Source: Bdellovibrio sp. 28-41-41
GTDB taxonomy: Bacteria > Bdellovibrionota > Bdellovibrionia > Bdellovibrionales > Bdellovibrionaceae
Direction of reading: 5' to 3'
Assembly (NCBI GenBank): GCA_002256935.1
Contig: NCGL01000031.1
Location: forward strand, 1 to 45,153
DNA length: 45,153 nucleotides
Shown: one piece after another, positions 1 through 8,905 of the stretch
How positions within the stretch are numbered: the first letter of the stretch is position 1
Layout: each line of letters opens with the position of its first letter
Notes under the pieces: model-generated
What the model saw: the letters and a program-made list of their open reading frames with translations, nothing else
The model's database searches: none
Told to the model about the DNA's origin: nothing
Program-made: the position numbers and the translations under genes

Positions 1-140
1 AAATCATCTTTCAACTCTTCTATAGCCAGATCGCAAATTAAGATCCTATTACCGTGATCGACAAAGCATCAAAGAAAAGAATCAGAAGATCCCCCACCAG
101 TCACCGCGAATCACCAAAAAAGTGGCTCGGTGTGGGAAAG

Positions 141-363
141 CGATTTTGCGGTTGTTGTTCTGTTCTCTTCAGACTTGTATAATCTTCCTCTTTGACAAGG
201 ATGGGTTGTTGAAATCCGGCTCAGCGGCGCCATGGATGGCGGTTCCCCCGCTGCTGCCCGAGGGCCTGGATGGCCCGAGACAGGATTTCAACAACCCATC
301 CTTGTCAAAGAGGAACGAATCTATAACCAGCCCAAAGAGAATAGAACAACAACCGCAAAAACG
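141..363. repeat. Long imperfect inverted repeat (about 220-nt hairpin)
   Basis: Two nested pairs of arms. The inner arms, 185-217 and 283-315, are exact reverse complements over 33 nt (TTCCTCTTTGACAAGG... against ...CCTTGTCAAAGAGGAA). The outer arms, 141-168 and 336-363, match over 28 nt with two mismatches. The 65-nt loop (218-282) holds smaller GC-rich stems such as GGGCC-TGGAT-GGCCC. It starts 10 nt past the stop of the gene ending at 373. It is far too long for an ordinary terminator, so a dispersed palindromic or MITE-like repeat is more likely. Bases 1-140 hold no reading frame I can support. Confidence 0.85.
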
Positions 364-372
364 ACCAGGTTT

Positions 373-1296
373 TTACTCCTGTTTCGTAGCCTCAATCTTC
401 CCATCCCCAGTCACGAGAAACAAAAGAGACTTCTGCTGCATCTTCGCCACATTGCCAAGTCCCCAGTACACGAAAACTTGCATCGCAGCTAGAGGATCCG
501 CCTTCTTACCCATGTTGAACACACTTGGAATTTGAACCTCTGATGCGAAATCCACACCCCAACCCACAGTAAGATCTACCGGTGTCACCGCCACGTTAGC
601 TAAGTATTTTCCGACGCCGTTGTATGTGCCGCCGTATACGTAACTAATTCTGAAAGTGAATTTTGCCATCTTCTGGCCGATTTTGCTTTTTTGTTCGACT
701 GTGAATACTTTTGATTTTGGTGCTTTCCATTCTTCTAGATCTGTCCAGCAGGTTACACCTTTTGGTAACCCGTGGGCGCGATACGTACTGACTCGCATAG
801 TTGGTTTGCCTTGCTGAACGATGGACCAAACCATGTAACCGATATTTATAATTTGATCGACGATGATGCCTGAGTTACCCGGAAACAGGCCACCACCGCC
901 ATTTCCAATGCTTCCGCCAATACCGCCACCAATACCACCGATGCTACCGCCAATTCCCCCGATGCCAGTATTCGTGTTACCTGGTACGACGATGACATTA
1001 CCACCACCTTGATCTGTCGTGCCTGAGCCACCAATCACTGGTAGGCCGCTGACTCCGCCTGTGTCGCCGCCAACAATCGGTCCGCTGCTGGTATCCCCTG
1101 CCAGTGCGCTACTATCGCTGCAACCTTGAGTCTGATCGTAATAATTATTTTCCGGATACTGATCGGTCACATCGCTAACGATGTATTCCCCCAGATCCAC
1201 TTGTTGTGGACTTTTCTGCGGATTTTTCATTGTTACCGCCCAAGTCGTTGTTGATAAAAAAAAGATCACCCCTAAAAAGACATTTTTCAATTTCAT
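373..1296 (-). CDS. Exported Gly-rich protein of unknown function
   Basis: The product is 307 aa when started at the ATG at 1296, which has GGAGGGG just upstream; the open frame extends four codons further but without an SD. The N-terminus MKLKNVFLGVIFFLSTTTWA is a Sec signal peptide. A low-complexity Gly/Ile/Ser segment (GGIGGSIGGIGGGIGGSIGN) lies near residues 115-140, followed by a folded-looking C-terminal half with one Cys in VTCWTD. I do not recognise the family. It lies downstream of the RsmB-like gene in the same direction with a 139-nt gap, so it may have its own promoter. A cell-surface or periplasmic role is inferred only from the signal peptide. Confidence 0.75.
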   Translation of the reverse strand: MKLKNVFLGVIFFLSTTTWAVTMKNPQKSPQQVDLGEYIVSDVTDQYPENNYYDQTQGCSDSSALAGDTSSGPIVGGDTGGVSGLPVIGGSGTTDQGGGNVIVVPGNTNTGIGGIGGSIGGIGGGIGGSIGNGGGGLFPGNSGIIVDQIINIGYMVWSIVQQGKPTMRVSTYRAHGLPKGVTCWTDLEEWKAPKSKVFTVEQKSKIGQKMAKFTFRISYVYGGTYNGVGKYLANVAVTPVDLTVGWGVDFASEVQIPSVFNMGKKADPLAAMQVFVYWGLGNVAKMQQKSLLFLVTGDGKIEATKQE

Positions 1297-1345
1297 TAAC
1301 CCCTCCATGAAATTGAATAACGTTGTAGAGAGTTTTCGTTCATAT

Positions 1346-1380
1346 CGTCAAACAATGAAATATTATTTTTTGTTTTGACG
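1346..1380. other. Hairpin between rsmB-like gene and downstream gene
   Basis: CGTCAAACAA (1346-1355) pairs with TTGTTTTGACG (1370-1380) with one bulged base, enclosing an A/T-rich loop. It lies 3' of the rsmB-like stop (1436) and 5' of the exported gene start (1296). No U-tract follows on the minus strand, so it is not a textbook terminator; an operator or mRNA structure is possible. Confidence 0.4.
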
Positions 1381-1435
1381 AGGACAGCTGAAATTTTATC
1401 TGTTTTCTAGTATAACGAATTGTTATTGCGAGTAA

Positions 1436-2644
1436 CTATGTGCGAACCAAACACGCAGCATAGAAGCCATCAAATGACGTTGTATCTGGCCGAACATGAA
1501 ACTCATTATCTAGTTTCCAGTTCGGGTTTTCCGCTAGGAAATGCTTCACTTGAAGTTCATTTTCTTCAGGGAAAAGGCTGCATGTCGCATACACAAGCTT
1601 GCCATCTTTCTTCATCATCTGCGAATAGCTGCCCAAAATTTCTCTTTGGGTTTGTATTAGATTTTGTAAGTCATCTTTTTTAAGTTTCCATTTTGCATCG
1701 GGATTACGACGTATCACCCCGGCACCTGTACAGGGAACATCTAACAGTACGCGATCAAATGAGTTTTCAAAACGTTTGATGACTTTTTGAGAATCAATTA
1801 CCTTTTGCTCGATAATATCCACTCCGTTACGAGTCGATCGACCACGCAATTCTTTTAAACGACGATCATTAATGTCTAGGCTGATGATCTTGCCTTTGTT
1901 TTTCATTAAGGAAGCTATGTGCAGGCTTTTACCACCGGCACCAGCGCACGCATCCACGACACGCATTCCGGGTCGCACATCAAGTAGCAACGAAATCATT
2001 TGCGATCCGCCATCTTGAACTTCGAAAAATCCTTTATGAAAGGCTTGAGTCGCAAATACATTTTTCTTTTCAGTCAATCGAAGCGCCGATGGCACTTGCT
2101 TGACGGTTTCTACCGATATATCTTCTTCTGCTAATGCTTTTACAACTTGATCTATATTAGATTTAATTTCGTTCACACGTAAAAATGTCGGTGCGGTATC
2201 GTTCAAGCCCTTTATAATTTTCTCATAATCATTTGGATAATACCGTTTAAACGTATCCACGATCCAATCCGGAAACGATTGGTCAACTGCAAGTGACAAT
2301 GACTGCGACAAATTAATTGCTTGTACAGCACCTTGTGGAGCCCACTCAGGCACTTCGCCAGTCTTCTGTTTAAAATACGCTAACCATAAACGAAAAATAG
2401 TTTGATCGTTAATAACTTTAGGGTCCAAATAATCTTGATCATTCATTCCAGCCAGTGACCAGTATCGACGACGAAACCGAACACAATCATAGACCGCTTC
2501 CGCAAAGAAACGACGATCACGTGATCCCCATTTTCTGTTTTCTTTAAATACGCGCTCGATAGCCTTATCCGCATAGATGGTTTCTGTGAAGATGGCTATC
2601 AAGGTCACTATAATTTTATCGACAAGCAATTTATGAATTTTCAA
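1436..2644 (-). CDS. 16S rRNA m5C967-type methyltransferase (RsmB/Sun family)
   Basis: This is a SAM-dependent RNA cytosine-C5 methyltransferase of the NOL1/NOP2/Sun family. The SAM-binding stretch is VVDACAGAGGKSLHIA. Motif IV is LLDVPCTGAGVIRRNPD (Cys near 305) and motif VI is VYATCS (Cys near 355); these are the two Cys of the family's mechanism. The first 100 residues look like the NusB-like RNA-binding segment of RsmB. The start is TTG at 2644, overlapping the TGA of the upstream gene (TTGA), which implies translational coupling. The m5C967 position is inferred from family resemblance; another rRNA cytosine could be the target. Confidence 0.85.
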   Translation of the reverse strand: MKIHKLLVDKIIVTLIAIFTETIYADKAIERVFKENRKWGSRDRRFFAEAVYDCVRFRRRYWSLAGMNDQDYLDPKVINDQTIFRLWLAYFKQKTGEVPEWAPQGAVQAINLSQSLSLAVDQSFPDWIVDTFKRYYPNDYEKIIKGLNDTAPTFLRVNEIKSNIDQVVKALAEEDISVETVKQVPSALRLTEKKNVFATQAFHKGFFEVQDGGSQMISLLLDVRPGMRVVDACAGAGGKSLHIASLMKNKGKIISLDINDRRLKELRGRSTRNGVDIIEQKVIDSQKVIKRFENSFDRVLLDVPCTGAGVIRRNPDAKWKLKKDDLQNLIQTQREILGSYSQMMKKDGKLVYATCSLFPEENELQVKHFLAENPNWKLDNEFHVRPDTTSFDGFYAACLVRT

Positions 2645-3321
2645 AATGTAAACAAAGCTCCTAGAGCTAGATAAGTGCCATTGAATTGACCGTCTGACAA
2701 TAGATGGACGTGATTTTTTATTCCCGTCTCTATAAAAAATCCAGTGCTGCCCGCAATATTGAAAAATCGCGCGCCCATGAATAATTGATAATCGAACGAT
2801 AAGCTACTTTCCTGATCGATCTGCTTAAAAAACACACCTAATCCCGCACCGGCTCCGAAATACAGCGGAAACTGCGAGCCGGCTTCTGGAAACACAATCA
2901 CAGGCAGAATAGTGAACTTCACAGGCTTTTGATCAACGACATTGAATTCATTCAACTCAAAGCGCACATTCAGATCTGTTTGTCCCCACTCATCAAAACG
3001 ATACGTCACGCCGAAACCAGACTTACCCGTATCCTTCTGTTTTTCTTTTTGTCCCCACAACCACGTTTCACTATTCATATATGTACTTGCGTGAATAGCT
3101 AGATAGTGATCACCCGAAGCCACGCTTCCGCTGCTACTGCGAGGTGCCTTCTCTGAATCGGATTGAAAGTACTCTTGTGCTTTTTGACGGCCGTTCTTTG
3201 GTGCTTCCGCGTCCTTGCTGGTCTGATTTTGGGCGATCTTACGACCAACGCGATAGTTCTGACTTGAAAATGAAACTTCAGTCATCAGTAGGATAGTGAA
3301 AATGAAAAGTAAAATTTTCAA
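2641..3321 (-). CDS. Exported outer-membrane-barrel-like protein
   Basis: The product is 226 aa with signal peptide MKILLFIFTILLMTEVSFSS. A charged, low-complexity linker (residues 30-70) precedes alternating-strand sequence typical of a small beta-barrel (VRFELNEFNVV, FPLYFGAGAGLGVFFKQ), and the protein ends in Phe (LALGALFTF), a common outer-membrane assembly signal. The start is TTG at 3321, with GAGG five bases upstream. Its stop overlaps the TTG start of the RsmB-like gene, so the two are probably one transcript although functionally unrelated. No specific family is recognised. Confidence 0.7.
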   Translation of the reverse strand: MKILLFIFTILLMTEVSFSSQNYRVGRKIAQNQTSKDAEAPKNGRQKAQEYFQSDSEKAPRSSSGSVASGDHYLAIHASTYMNSETWLWGQKEKQKDTGKSGFGVTYRFDEWGQTDLNVRFELNEFNVVDQKPVKFTILPVIVFPEAGSQFPLYFGAGAGLGVFFKQIDQESSLSFDYQLFMGARFFNIAGSTGFFIETGIKNHVHLLSDGQFNGTYLALGALFTF

Positions 3322-3493
3322 GGAAACCTCGCTTTGAACTTAGGATACGGGCAAAGGCGGATAGAGGCAAACTGAAGGGGTATTTCGAGCTCGATGAAAG
3401 GCGCGTTTAGCGTATGTAATTCGTTCCTAACCATCTAAAATCCCAAGTTTTTTCAAAAATACTGGTCTTTCCACACGGTCGGTGAGTTCTGTA

Positions 3494-3522
3494 ACTTTAA
3501 AATCACTTTATCTGGGTATAAT
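3494..3522 (+). promoter_or_regulatory. Candidate promoter of the nrdR operon
   Basis: A consensus -10 box TATAAT (3517-3522) lies 85 nt before nrdR. The -35 region 17 nt upstream (ACTTTA) is weak. The 285-nt interval 3322-3606 separates divergent genes and otherwise shows nothing clear; I could not identify convincing NrdR boxes. Confidence 0.35.
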
Positions 3523-3606
3523 TTTCGAAATTATGATTACCTACGAATAACAAGAAACCTATTTTTTAATTCGCCATCCTAATGGAATTTTGTTATATCA
3601 AGTCTT

Positions 3607-4125
3607 ATGAAATGCCCCTATTGCGGTCACAAAGAAGACAAAGTTCTAGATACGCGTGTACAGAAGGATAGTTCTATCCGTCGTCGTCGCGAATGTTTAG
3701 AGTGCCATGCTCGATATAGCACGGTCGAAACTCTTTTGTTCAGCTACCCAATGGTCATTAAAAAAGATGGTCGTCGTGAACCATTCAGCAAAGAAAAATT
3801 GCTTAAGGGTATCCAAGCTTCGTGTCAAAAACGGCCAGTAAGTTTAGCTCAAATTGAAAACACTGTAGAAAAAATTGCCTCATGGATTATTCAACGTGGT
3901 GAGAATGAAACTTCATCACGTGTTTTAGGGAAGAAAGTCATGGCTGAATTAAAACAGCTGGATGACGTGGCCTACATTCGCTTTGCGAGTGTTTACCGAA
4001 CATTCAAAGACGTCCAAGAGTTCGTAGAGACCTTGGAGGATGCAGAATTAATTGATTTTGCAGATACGTCGCAAGAACAACTGCCCCTAACTGCATTTAA
4101 TCCTAATATCAAAGTGACTTTATGA
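3607..4125 (+). CDS. nrdR: Transcriptional repressor NrdR
   Basis: NrdR represses ribonucleotide reductase genes in response to dNTP/ATP bound in its ATP-cone. The start MKCPYCGHKEDKVLDTR with Cys3, Cys6, Cys30 and Cys33 is the zinc ribbon; RRRREC is the invariant basic stretch; residues 49-139 are the ATP-cone (VIKKDGRREPFSKEKL). At 172 aa the length is slightly above the usual 150-170 owing to a C-terminal tail. It is first of a compact forward operon and overlaps nusB by ATGA. Confidence 0.96.
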   Translation: MKCPYCGHKEDKVLDTRVQKDSSIRRRRECLECHARYSTVETLLFSYPMVIKKDGRREPFSKEKLLKGIQASCQKRPVSLAQIENTVEKIASWIIQRGENETSSRVLGKKVMAELKQLDDVAYIRFASVYRTFKDVQEFVETLEDAELIDFADTSQEQLPLTAFNPNIKVTL

Positions 4126-4532
4126 ATCAAGACAGAAGAAATGCGCGTGAACTAGCCCTGCAGCTATTATTTCAATCGGAATTTGCTCCACAAATTTCAG
4201 TTTATTCGTTCCTGCAACTTTACGATAATAAGTACGGCACAGAGACTATCGAATACGCCGAGCAAATTATCAAAGGCGTGGCAGAAGCTAAAACTAAAAT
4301 CGACGATAAAATTTCATCTGTTAGCCGTAACTGGAAAGTAGATCGTATGGCACTCGTTGATCGCAATATTTTGCGTGTAGCGATTTATGAAATGAAATTA
4401 GGCACAGAAAAATTATCTGAAAAAATCGTTATCAATGAAGCGATCGAGATCGCTAAGAAGTATGGCAACACTGACTCTGCTGGCTTTATCAATGGTATCT
4501 TAGACCAAGTGGGCCGCGAAGAATGGCTTTAA
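4122..4532 (+). CDS. nusB: Transcription antitermination factor NusB
   Basis: NusB binds boxA RNA with S10 in antitermination complexes for rRNA transcription. The 136-aa all-helical protein shows the typical start RRNARELALQLLFQSEF, the central DRMALVDRNILRVAIYEM and KIVINEAIEIAKKYGN-SAGFINGILD near the end. ATG overlaps the nrdR stop (ATGA) and the 3' end overlaps the next gene by 10 nt, so translation is coupled. Ribosylriboflavin synthase genes, which often sit between nrdR and nusB, are absent here. Confidence 0.96.
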   Translation: MNQDRRNARELALQLLFQSEFAPQISVYSFLQLYDNKYGTETIEYAEQIIKGVAEAKTKIDDKISSVSRNWKVDRMALVDRNILRVAIYEMKLGTEKLSEKIVINEAIEIAKKYGNTDSAGFINGILDQVGREEWL

Positions 4533-4978
4533 TCGTTCTTTCCGTCAATCAGTCCTATAATCCTGGCGCTGAATTGTGGATCGTTCCTGATTTTGAGCAT
4601 TCAAAAATTGCGACTAAATTAGATTGGTACAATAGTTTTTTAGCAGGAAAGATGACTCGGAAAGAAACTAAAAAAATGGATTCTTACCTTGTTGAAATTT
4701 TGGAAGAAACTGAATTGCCAGATTTCAAATATGAATCCTCAACAAAAGATGTGATTTTAATTCCCACAAAATCCAAATTTCCTAATCGTTGGACAGCGTT
4801 TGTGCCCTACAACGGCGACCTAGCCAATTGGTCTGGTAAAATTAACAAACTATACTTAGATTTGAAAAATCCTTCATTGCGGATCTTTTTGCCTACCAAC
4901 CTTAGTTTGAGCGAGTTCACCGAGACTTGGCGTTCGATTAGCTCTGTAGAAGATTTGTCCATAGTTCTTGAAAACTAG
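4523..4978 (+). CDS. Conserved-looking cytoplasmic protein of unknown function
   Basis: The product is 151 aa with no signal peptide or membrane segment. It starts inside the end of nusB (10-nt overlap) and so is translated from the operon. Visible features are a mixed alpha/beta pattern, VIVLIPTKSKFPNRW in the middle region and a C-terminal LSLSEFTETWRSISSVEDL. I recognise no family. The position between nusB and the kinase regulator gives no clear functional hint. Confidence 0.7.
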   Translation: MALIVLSVNQSYNPGAELWIVPDFEHSKIATKLDWYNSFLAGKMTRKETKKMDSYLVEILEETELPDFKYESSTKDVILIPTKSKFPNRWTAFVPYNGDLANWSGKINKLYLDLKNPSLRIFLPTNLSLSEFTETWRSISSVEDLSIVLEN

Positions 4979-5004
4979 ACGCTCCCCTTGCGACGATAAG
5001 GGAT

Positions 5005-5535
5005 ATGTCATTATTCACAAAATTATTCGATCCGTTTTTTGAAACTAACAAAGAAACTCAAACTGCGTTTGATAGTCGTTTTAATAACTTCTACGAAAAA
5101 GAATCTTTTAAATGGTCTACGCGTCCATTTTCTTATCTACCCGATTCGGAAAATCTTAAGATTCATGCGCTTTATTCCAAACTCGCACCATTCTTTGAGT
5201 GCACCGGATTAGCCCACATCAATCAACAGCAAGTTCGTTTTATTAAGAAAGACGTGTTTGAGCAAAAACAAGATGTATCTAATACTGAGTTTACATTAGA
5301 TATTTCGAAAGCGCCGTGTTTTCAGTGGGTTCATCTGAAATCAGACGCACGCAAAAGCAGTCTACTCGCTGAAGAATACGGAATAAAAAATACTGAAAAA
5401 TTTGAAGTTCTAGTTTTTAAACTACGTTCTGATTACGCGTTGATAGTGGCGACAGCTCAGGCTCAACCTTGGTTGCGCATTAAACTGGACGCATTCATGG
5501 AGCAAATCATTTTAGGTTATTGCGATAATGAGTAG
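5005..5535 (+). CDS. Cytoplasmic protein of unknown function
   Basis: The product is 176 aa, starting at ATG 5005 with AAGGG just upstream. There is no signal peptide and no recognisable motif; many aromatic and charged residues suggest a soluble globular protein. It overlaps the DUF299 kinase-regulator gene by 8 nt and follows the previous unknown by 26 nt, so it is firmly part of the nrdR operon. It may belong functionally with the 151-aa neighbour. Confidence 0.7.
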   Translation: MSLFTKLFDPFFETNKETQTAFDSRFNNFYEKESFKWSTRPFSYLPDSENLKIHALYSKLAPFFECTGLAHINQQQVRFIKKDVFEQKQDVSNTEFTLDISKAPCFQWVHLKSDARKSSLLAEEYGIKNTEKFEVLVFKLRSDYALIVATAQAQPWLRIKLDAFMEQIILGYCDNE

Positions 5536-6364
5536 AAAACATTTAATTTCTATTATCTCTGATGGCACTGGCGAGACCGCGGCGACGATGATTCGTGCGG
5601 CGTTGGTACAATATAGCCACAGTGACATTCAGATTATTAGAAATAAAAATGTTCGATCTGAAAATCATATTGATGCTCTGATAGACGAGTGCGCTGCCGG
5701 CAATGGAATGATCGTTCACACGGTCGCCTCACCCAGCATGCGCAAAAAAATCCAAGAACGGGCTTCAGAAAAAGGAATTCTGTCTTTTGATTTACTAGGG
5801 CCATTGCTTGGAACACTGGATAGTTTTTTTGGTTTTGCCTCGGAATCGCAAGTTGGTGTTCTTCGTGCGGTAAATGAAAACTATTTTAAACGCATCGAAG
5901 CCATTGAATACACCGTAAAACATGATGACGGTAAAACGCTCCATGACCTTGATAAAGCCGACATCATTTTACTAGGGATTAGCCGTACAAGTAAAACTCC
6001 CTTAAGTATCTTTCTAAGTCATAAAGGCTGGAAAGTCGCCAATGTCCCGATGGTATTAAACACACCCGTTCCCGAAGAAGTCTTTAAAGTGGATCAGCGT
6101 CGCATTGTTGGATTGCTTATCGATATTGAATCGCTTCAAAGAATCAGAAAAAATCGTTTAGAGAAGTTTGGCCAAGATCCTGGTGGCGATTATGCATCGC
6201 TATCTACGATTTTGCAGGAAATCGAATACGCAACCGGCGTATTCAAACAAAATCGAAAATGGCCAGTATTCAACGTAACCGACCGAGCGCTAGAAGAAAC
6301 AGCGACAGAGATCGTAAAAGTGATCAGCAGTCGTTTGGGACTTCCTGATTCGGTTATTTTTTAG
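5528..6364 (+). CDS. Pyruvate,phosphate dikinase / PEP synthase regulatory protein (DUF299)
   Basis: This family is a bifunctional Ser/Thr kinase and Pi-dependent phosphorylase that switches pyruvate phosphate dikinase (or PEP synthase) off and on using ADP. The signature SDGTGETAATM is at residues 11-21; the nucleotide-binding stretch LGISRTSKTPLS lies near 148-159; RRIVGLLIDIESLQRIR follows. The length of 278 aa matches the family (about 270). Whether the target is PPDK or PEP synthase cannot be read from this window, since neither gene is present. It is the fifth gene of the nrdR operon. Confidence 0.92.
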   Translation: MSRKHLISIISDGTGETAATMIRAALVQYSHSDIQIIRNKNVRSENHIDALIDECAAGNGMIVHTVASPSMRKKIQERASEKGILSFDLLGPLLGTLDSFFGFASESQVGVLRAVNENYFKRIEAIEYTVKHDDGKTLHDLDKADIILLGISRTSKTPLSIFLSHKGWKVANVPMVLNTPVPEEVFKVDQRRIVGLLIDIESLQRIRKNRLEKFGQDPGGDYASLSTILQEIEYATGVFKQNRKWPVFNVTDRALEETATEIVKVISSRLGLPDSVIF

Positions 6365-6371
6365 AGGGAAG

Positions 6372-7361
6372 ATGACATTTATTTTAAGCGTTTACGCTTT
6401 AATGATATATGCAAAAATTCTCATGACTAAATTCAACAGGAAAACCATGTGGATTTCCTGCGCTCTTCTATTGGTTGGCTTCGTATCTACGGCTTTATGG
6501 GGCAAGCGTACCACGTTCTATAACTTTCTATTCTTTACAAGTTCGCTCACGCTTATCTTTTCAATGAATCAAATGTGGGTTCTACAAATAAAAAGAAAAT
6601 TCTATTCCCTGCCAGCTATTGTATTTCAAATACCGTTATTGCTGATGCCTCTTTACAAAACACAAATGTCACCGCGAATGAGCTTTTTAGTTTTTGGTTT
6701 TTCATTTATTACCGGATTATTGCTTGAACAGTTCTTTTCAAGCCCCTACCCGTTTTCTTCGTTCTTTGAGTTTGAATTCTATCGTTGGACAAAAAACAAA
6801 GCCAAACTGCCAGTGACTCAGCTGCAAACCTATCTAAAGAACAATTTAGGCAATTTCGTTTTAGGGCAAATTTTTATCCGCAGCTACAACGAAGCATCTT
6901 CCTCCGAAAAACTGCAATTCCAAAAAGAACTTCTGCCAAGCCTTCTGATCTATTGGGTTTCAAGAAAATCATTTAATTCAATGCACCCAATGGCCAAATC
7001 ATTCAATCAACTGGCGACGGCCGACATTAAAGAGAATTTTACGTACTATGATTTAAACAATATGGATCTACCATGGATACACGATGTGTTCCGTTGTGGT
7101 GCTTGGAAAATCGGTTTGTACTTACTGGATCAATATCTGCTGACCAACAAACAATCCAAAATGTACACATCGAGTTTACTATGGTCCGACCGTATTTTGA
7201 ATGATTTGAAACGGGCTTCGTTTGACGACGAAACTATTGAAAACTGGCTGATGGAATATAGAGAGCGATTTAAGGGGACTCCCCTTTCAACCAAAATCCA
7301 ACTTGTTTATCACAACAAGGACGATTGGTTTGAAAAAAGCTATCGATTTGCTGCGATTTAA
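6372..7361 (+). CDS. Membrane protein of unknown function
   Basis: The product is 329 aa, with start ATG 6372 directly after AGAGGGAAG and 7 nt after the dikinase-regulator stop. The N-terminal 120 residues carry about four hydrophobic segments (e.g. MWISCALLLVGFVSTALWG, MSFLVFGFSFITGLLLEQFF); the C-terminal 200 residues are soluble and helical, with no recognised domain. It appears to be the last large gene of the operon. An inner-membrane protein with a cytoplasmic helical domain is inferred. Confidence 0.75.
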   Translation: MTFILSVYALMIYAKILMTKFNRKTMWISCALLLVGFVSTALWGKRTTFYNFLFFTSSLTLIFSMNQMWVLQIKRKFYSLPAIVFQIPLLLMPLYKTQMSPRMSFLVFGFSFITGLLLEQFFSSPYPFSSFFEFEFYRWTKNKAKLPVTQLQTYLKNNLGNFVLGQIFIRSYNEASSSEKLQFQKELLPSLLIYWVSRKSFNSMHPMAKSFNQLATADIKENFTYYDLNNMDLPWIHDVFRCGAWKIGLYLLDQYLLTNKQSKMYTSSLLWSDRILNDLKRASFDDETIENWLMEYRERFKGTPLSTKIQLVYHNKDDWFEKSYRFAAI

Positions 7362-7380
7362 ATTTTTTAGTGAGATTTTT

Positions 7381-7461
7381 ATGAAATTTGTTATTTTTAC
7401 TTCTGCACTATTTTTAATAGCCGTTTCGGGACAAGGCGCCGTTGGAACACAAACAAAATAG
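7381..7461 (+). CDS. Possible 26-aa exported or membrane peptide
   Basis: The frame encodes MKFVIFTSALFLIAVSGQGA followed by VGTQTK and a stop. It looks like a signal peptide with a six-residue remainder. It starts 19 nt after the preceding gene with a weak SD (GTGAG) and ends exactly where the convergent gene's stop begins. It could be a true micropeptide or the truncated head of a lost exported protein. Confidence 0.4.
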   Translation: MKFVIFTSALFLIAVSGQGAVGTQTK

Positions 7462-8679
7462 TTATTTTTTGACGTAGATACCGATGAGTTTGCGCTCGTC
7501 ACTGACTATGCCATTACCTGTTCTTGCATTCAGGCTGTAGTAGTCACTGACGTAGCCGCTTTTACCAACATCATCAGTTTTAATTTCGATATGCCCAGCA
7601 TCGGGCGCCAAGATACTTTTATCACCGCTATCATCCATCGATCGTACTAATCGGGTAATTGGATTTGGCTCATACACAAGGATGGCTCCCTTAGGCGCTT
7701 GTGAAGGGTCAGTAATTTTCCCAACTAATTCAGGGTCTTCCATTATATTCGTAAAACCTTCAGCTTTCAATTTATCGCCGGCATTTCTAGCTAGCACGCC
7801 TTCTAGGCGTTTAGAAGTTAGTTTTGCATTGTCTAAAGCGTTCTTCACATAACGGTAGCACCATTTCAGTCTAGACGCTTTGTACTCTTTTTCGCTGCGT
7901 TTGTTTTTCTTTGCATACTCGATCATTTGGGCCGTTTGTTTATTTTTTGAATACTTCGCGTACGTTTCTAAAATATATTTATTTGTTGCTTCAAGTTCGA
8001 TCTTCGCGGCTAAATCATTTTTTTTCCTATCGCAGAATAAACATAAACCCGATGCTGTTTTCTTTTTAACGGCCCAATTATCAGACCCGTCGTAATCTGA
8101 AGACAACTTAGGAGACACAATTTCGTCTTCTTGAACCGTTACCGATTCTTCTGAAATTGCCTTCTTTAATGTCTCTGGCGAAACTTTTACTTTCTTTTCA
8201 ACTTCGCCCTCTTTTTTAACTCGAACTTCGATCATTTCACGCTGCGCTTTTGACGAAGGTGCATTCTCTTCCATTTGTTCCATCATGCGCTCTTGCATTT
8301 TTAGTTGGATCAATTCCATCAACGCCGATTTAATTCGAATCGCTTCTGGATTTTCCATTGTCATTGTTTCTCTTTTTCCATCGCTAGAGAATAGACTCTC
8401 GGTTTCCATGGTCCGCTTAAAGCTTTCGTAAATCTGATTTAAGTTAGAGGGCAGGATAATTTGGCTTCCTGCGGAAATTGAAACGGGCTGATTGATAGAA
8501 TCAAATCCAGACATTGGTCGGCGTGTGTACATCGAAATATCTACTTCTTCGGCTTTAAAAGGAACCAGCAATTCTAAAATAGACGACTTTGCTTTTTCAA
8601 TATCCGCAGGGAAATACGATGCATTGTTGGCCAATGCAGTAATGACTAAAAATGGGATAATAAAAACAAGCTTCTTCAT
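7462..8679 (-). CDS. Exported CHAP/NlpC-P60-like cysteine hydrolase (predicted)
   Basis: The product is 405 aa from the ATG at 8679 (MKKLVFIIPFLVITALANN signal peptide); the longer frame adds 18 unlikely residues. Residues 110-200 are charged and probably helical. A CLFC pair sits near 190. The C-terminal 135 residues have the order expected of a papain-like peptidoglycan hydrolase: Cys near 274 in KWCYRYVK, APKGAILVYE, then His near 363 in GHIEIKT. The catalytic assignment is my inference; the order Cys-(G-A-I/D-strand)-His fits CHAP or NlpC/P60. A periplasmic or prey-directed wall hydrolase is plausible. Confidence 0.6.
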   Translation of the reverse strand: MKKLVFIIPFLVITALANNASYFPADIEKAKSSILELLVPFKAEEVDISMYTRRPMSGFDSINQPVSISAGSQIILPSNLNQIYESFKRTMETESLFSSDGKRETMTMENPEAIRIKSALMELIQLKMQERMMEQMEENAPSSKAQREMIEVRVKKEGEVEKKVKVSPETLKKAISEESVTVQEDEIVSPKLSSDYDGSDNWAVKKKTASGLCLFCDRKKNDLAAKIELEATNKYILETYAKYSKNKQTAQMIEYAKKNKRSEKEYKASRLKWCYRYVKNALDNAKLTSKRLEGVLARNAGDKLKAEGFTNIMEDPELVGKITDPSQAPKGAILVYEPNPITRLVRSMDDSGDKSILAPDAGHIEIKTDDVGKSGYVSDYYSLNARTGNGIVSDERKLIGIYVKK

Positions 8680-8905
8680 ACTGATAAGATATATCAAACC
8701 GGATACCAACACGACCGTCTCGTGCTGAAACACTTATCTATTCAGGTCCTTTCAGTGGGTTTTTAGATGACGCTTGTAGTTTCTGACTAAGTGGTGTCTT
8801 TTTTTAGTCAATCGTCTAGTAGTTCTTCGGCAAAACCATGTCTCATTATGAGACTAGTGAGCTTCGTCCCAATTTTACCAATCGCATAATTAACTTTGAA
8901 TCGAG

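Noticed and set aside
1..120. 3' end of a gene entering from the left
   Set aside because: All frames close quickly; an 18-codon open tail exists but nothing identifies it.
122..535. 137-aa and 86-aa forward reading frames over the long hairpin
   Set aside because: They run through the palindrome and antisense to a real exported-protein gene; composition is not protein-like.
644..1034. Short reverse frames inside the Gly-rich exported gene
   Set aside because: Alternative-frame shadows; no SD or family features.
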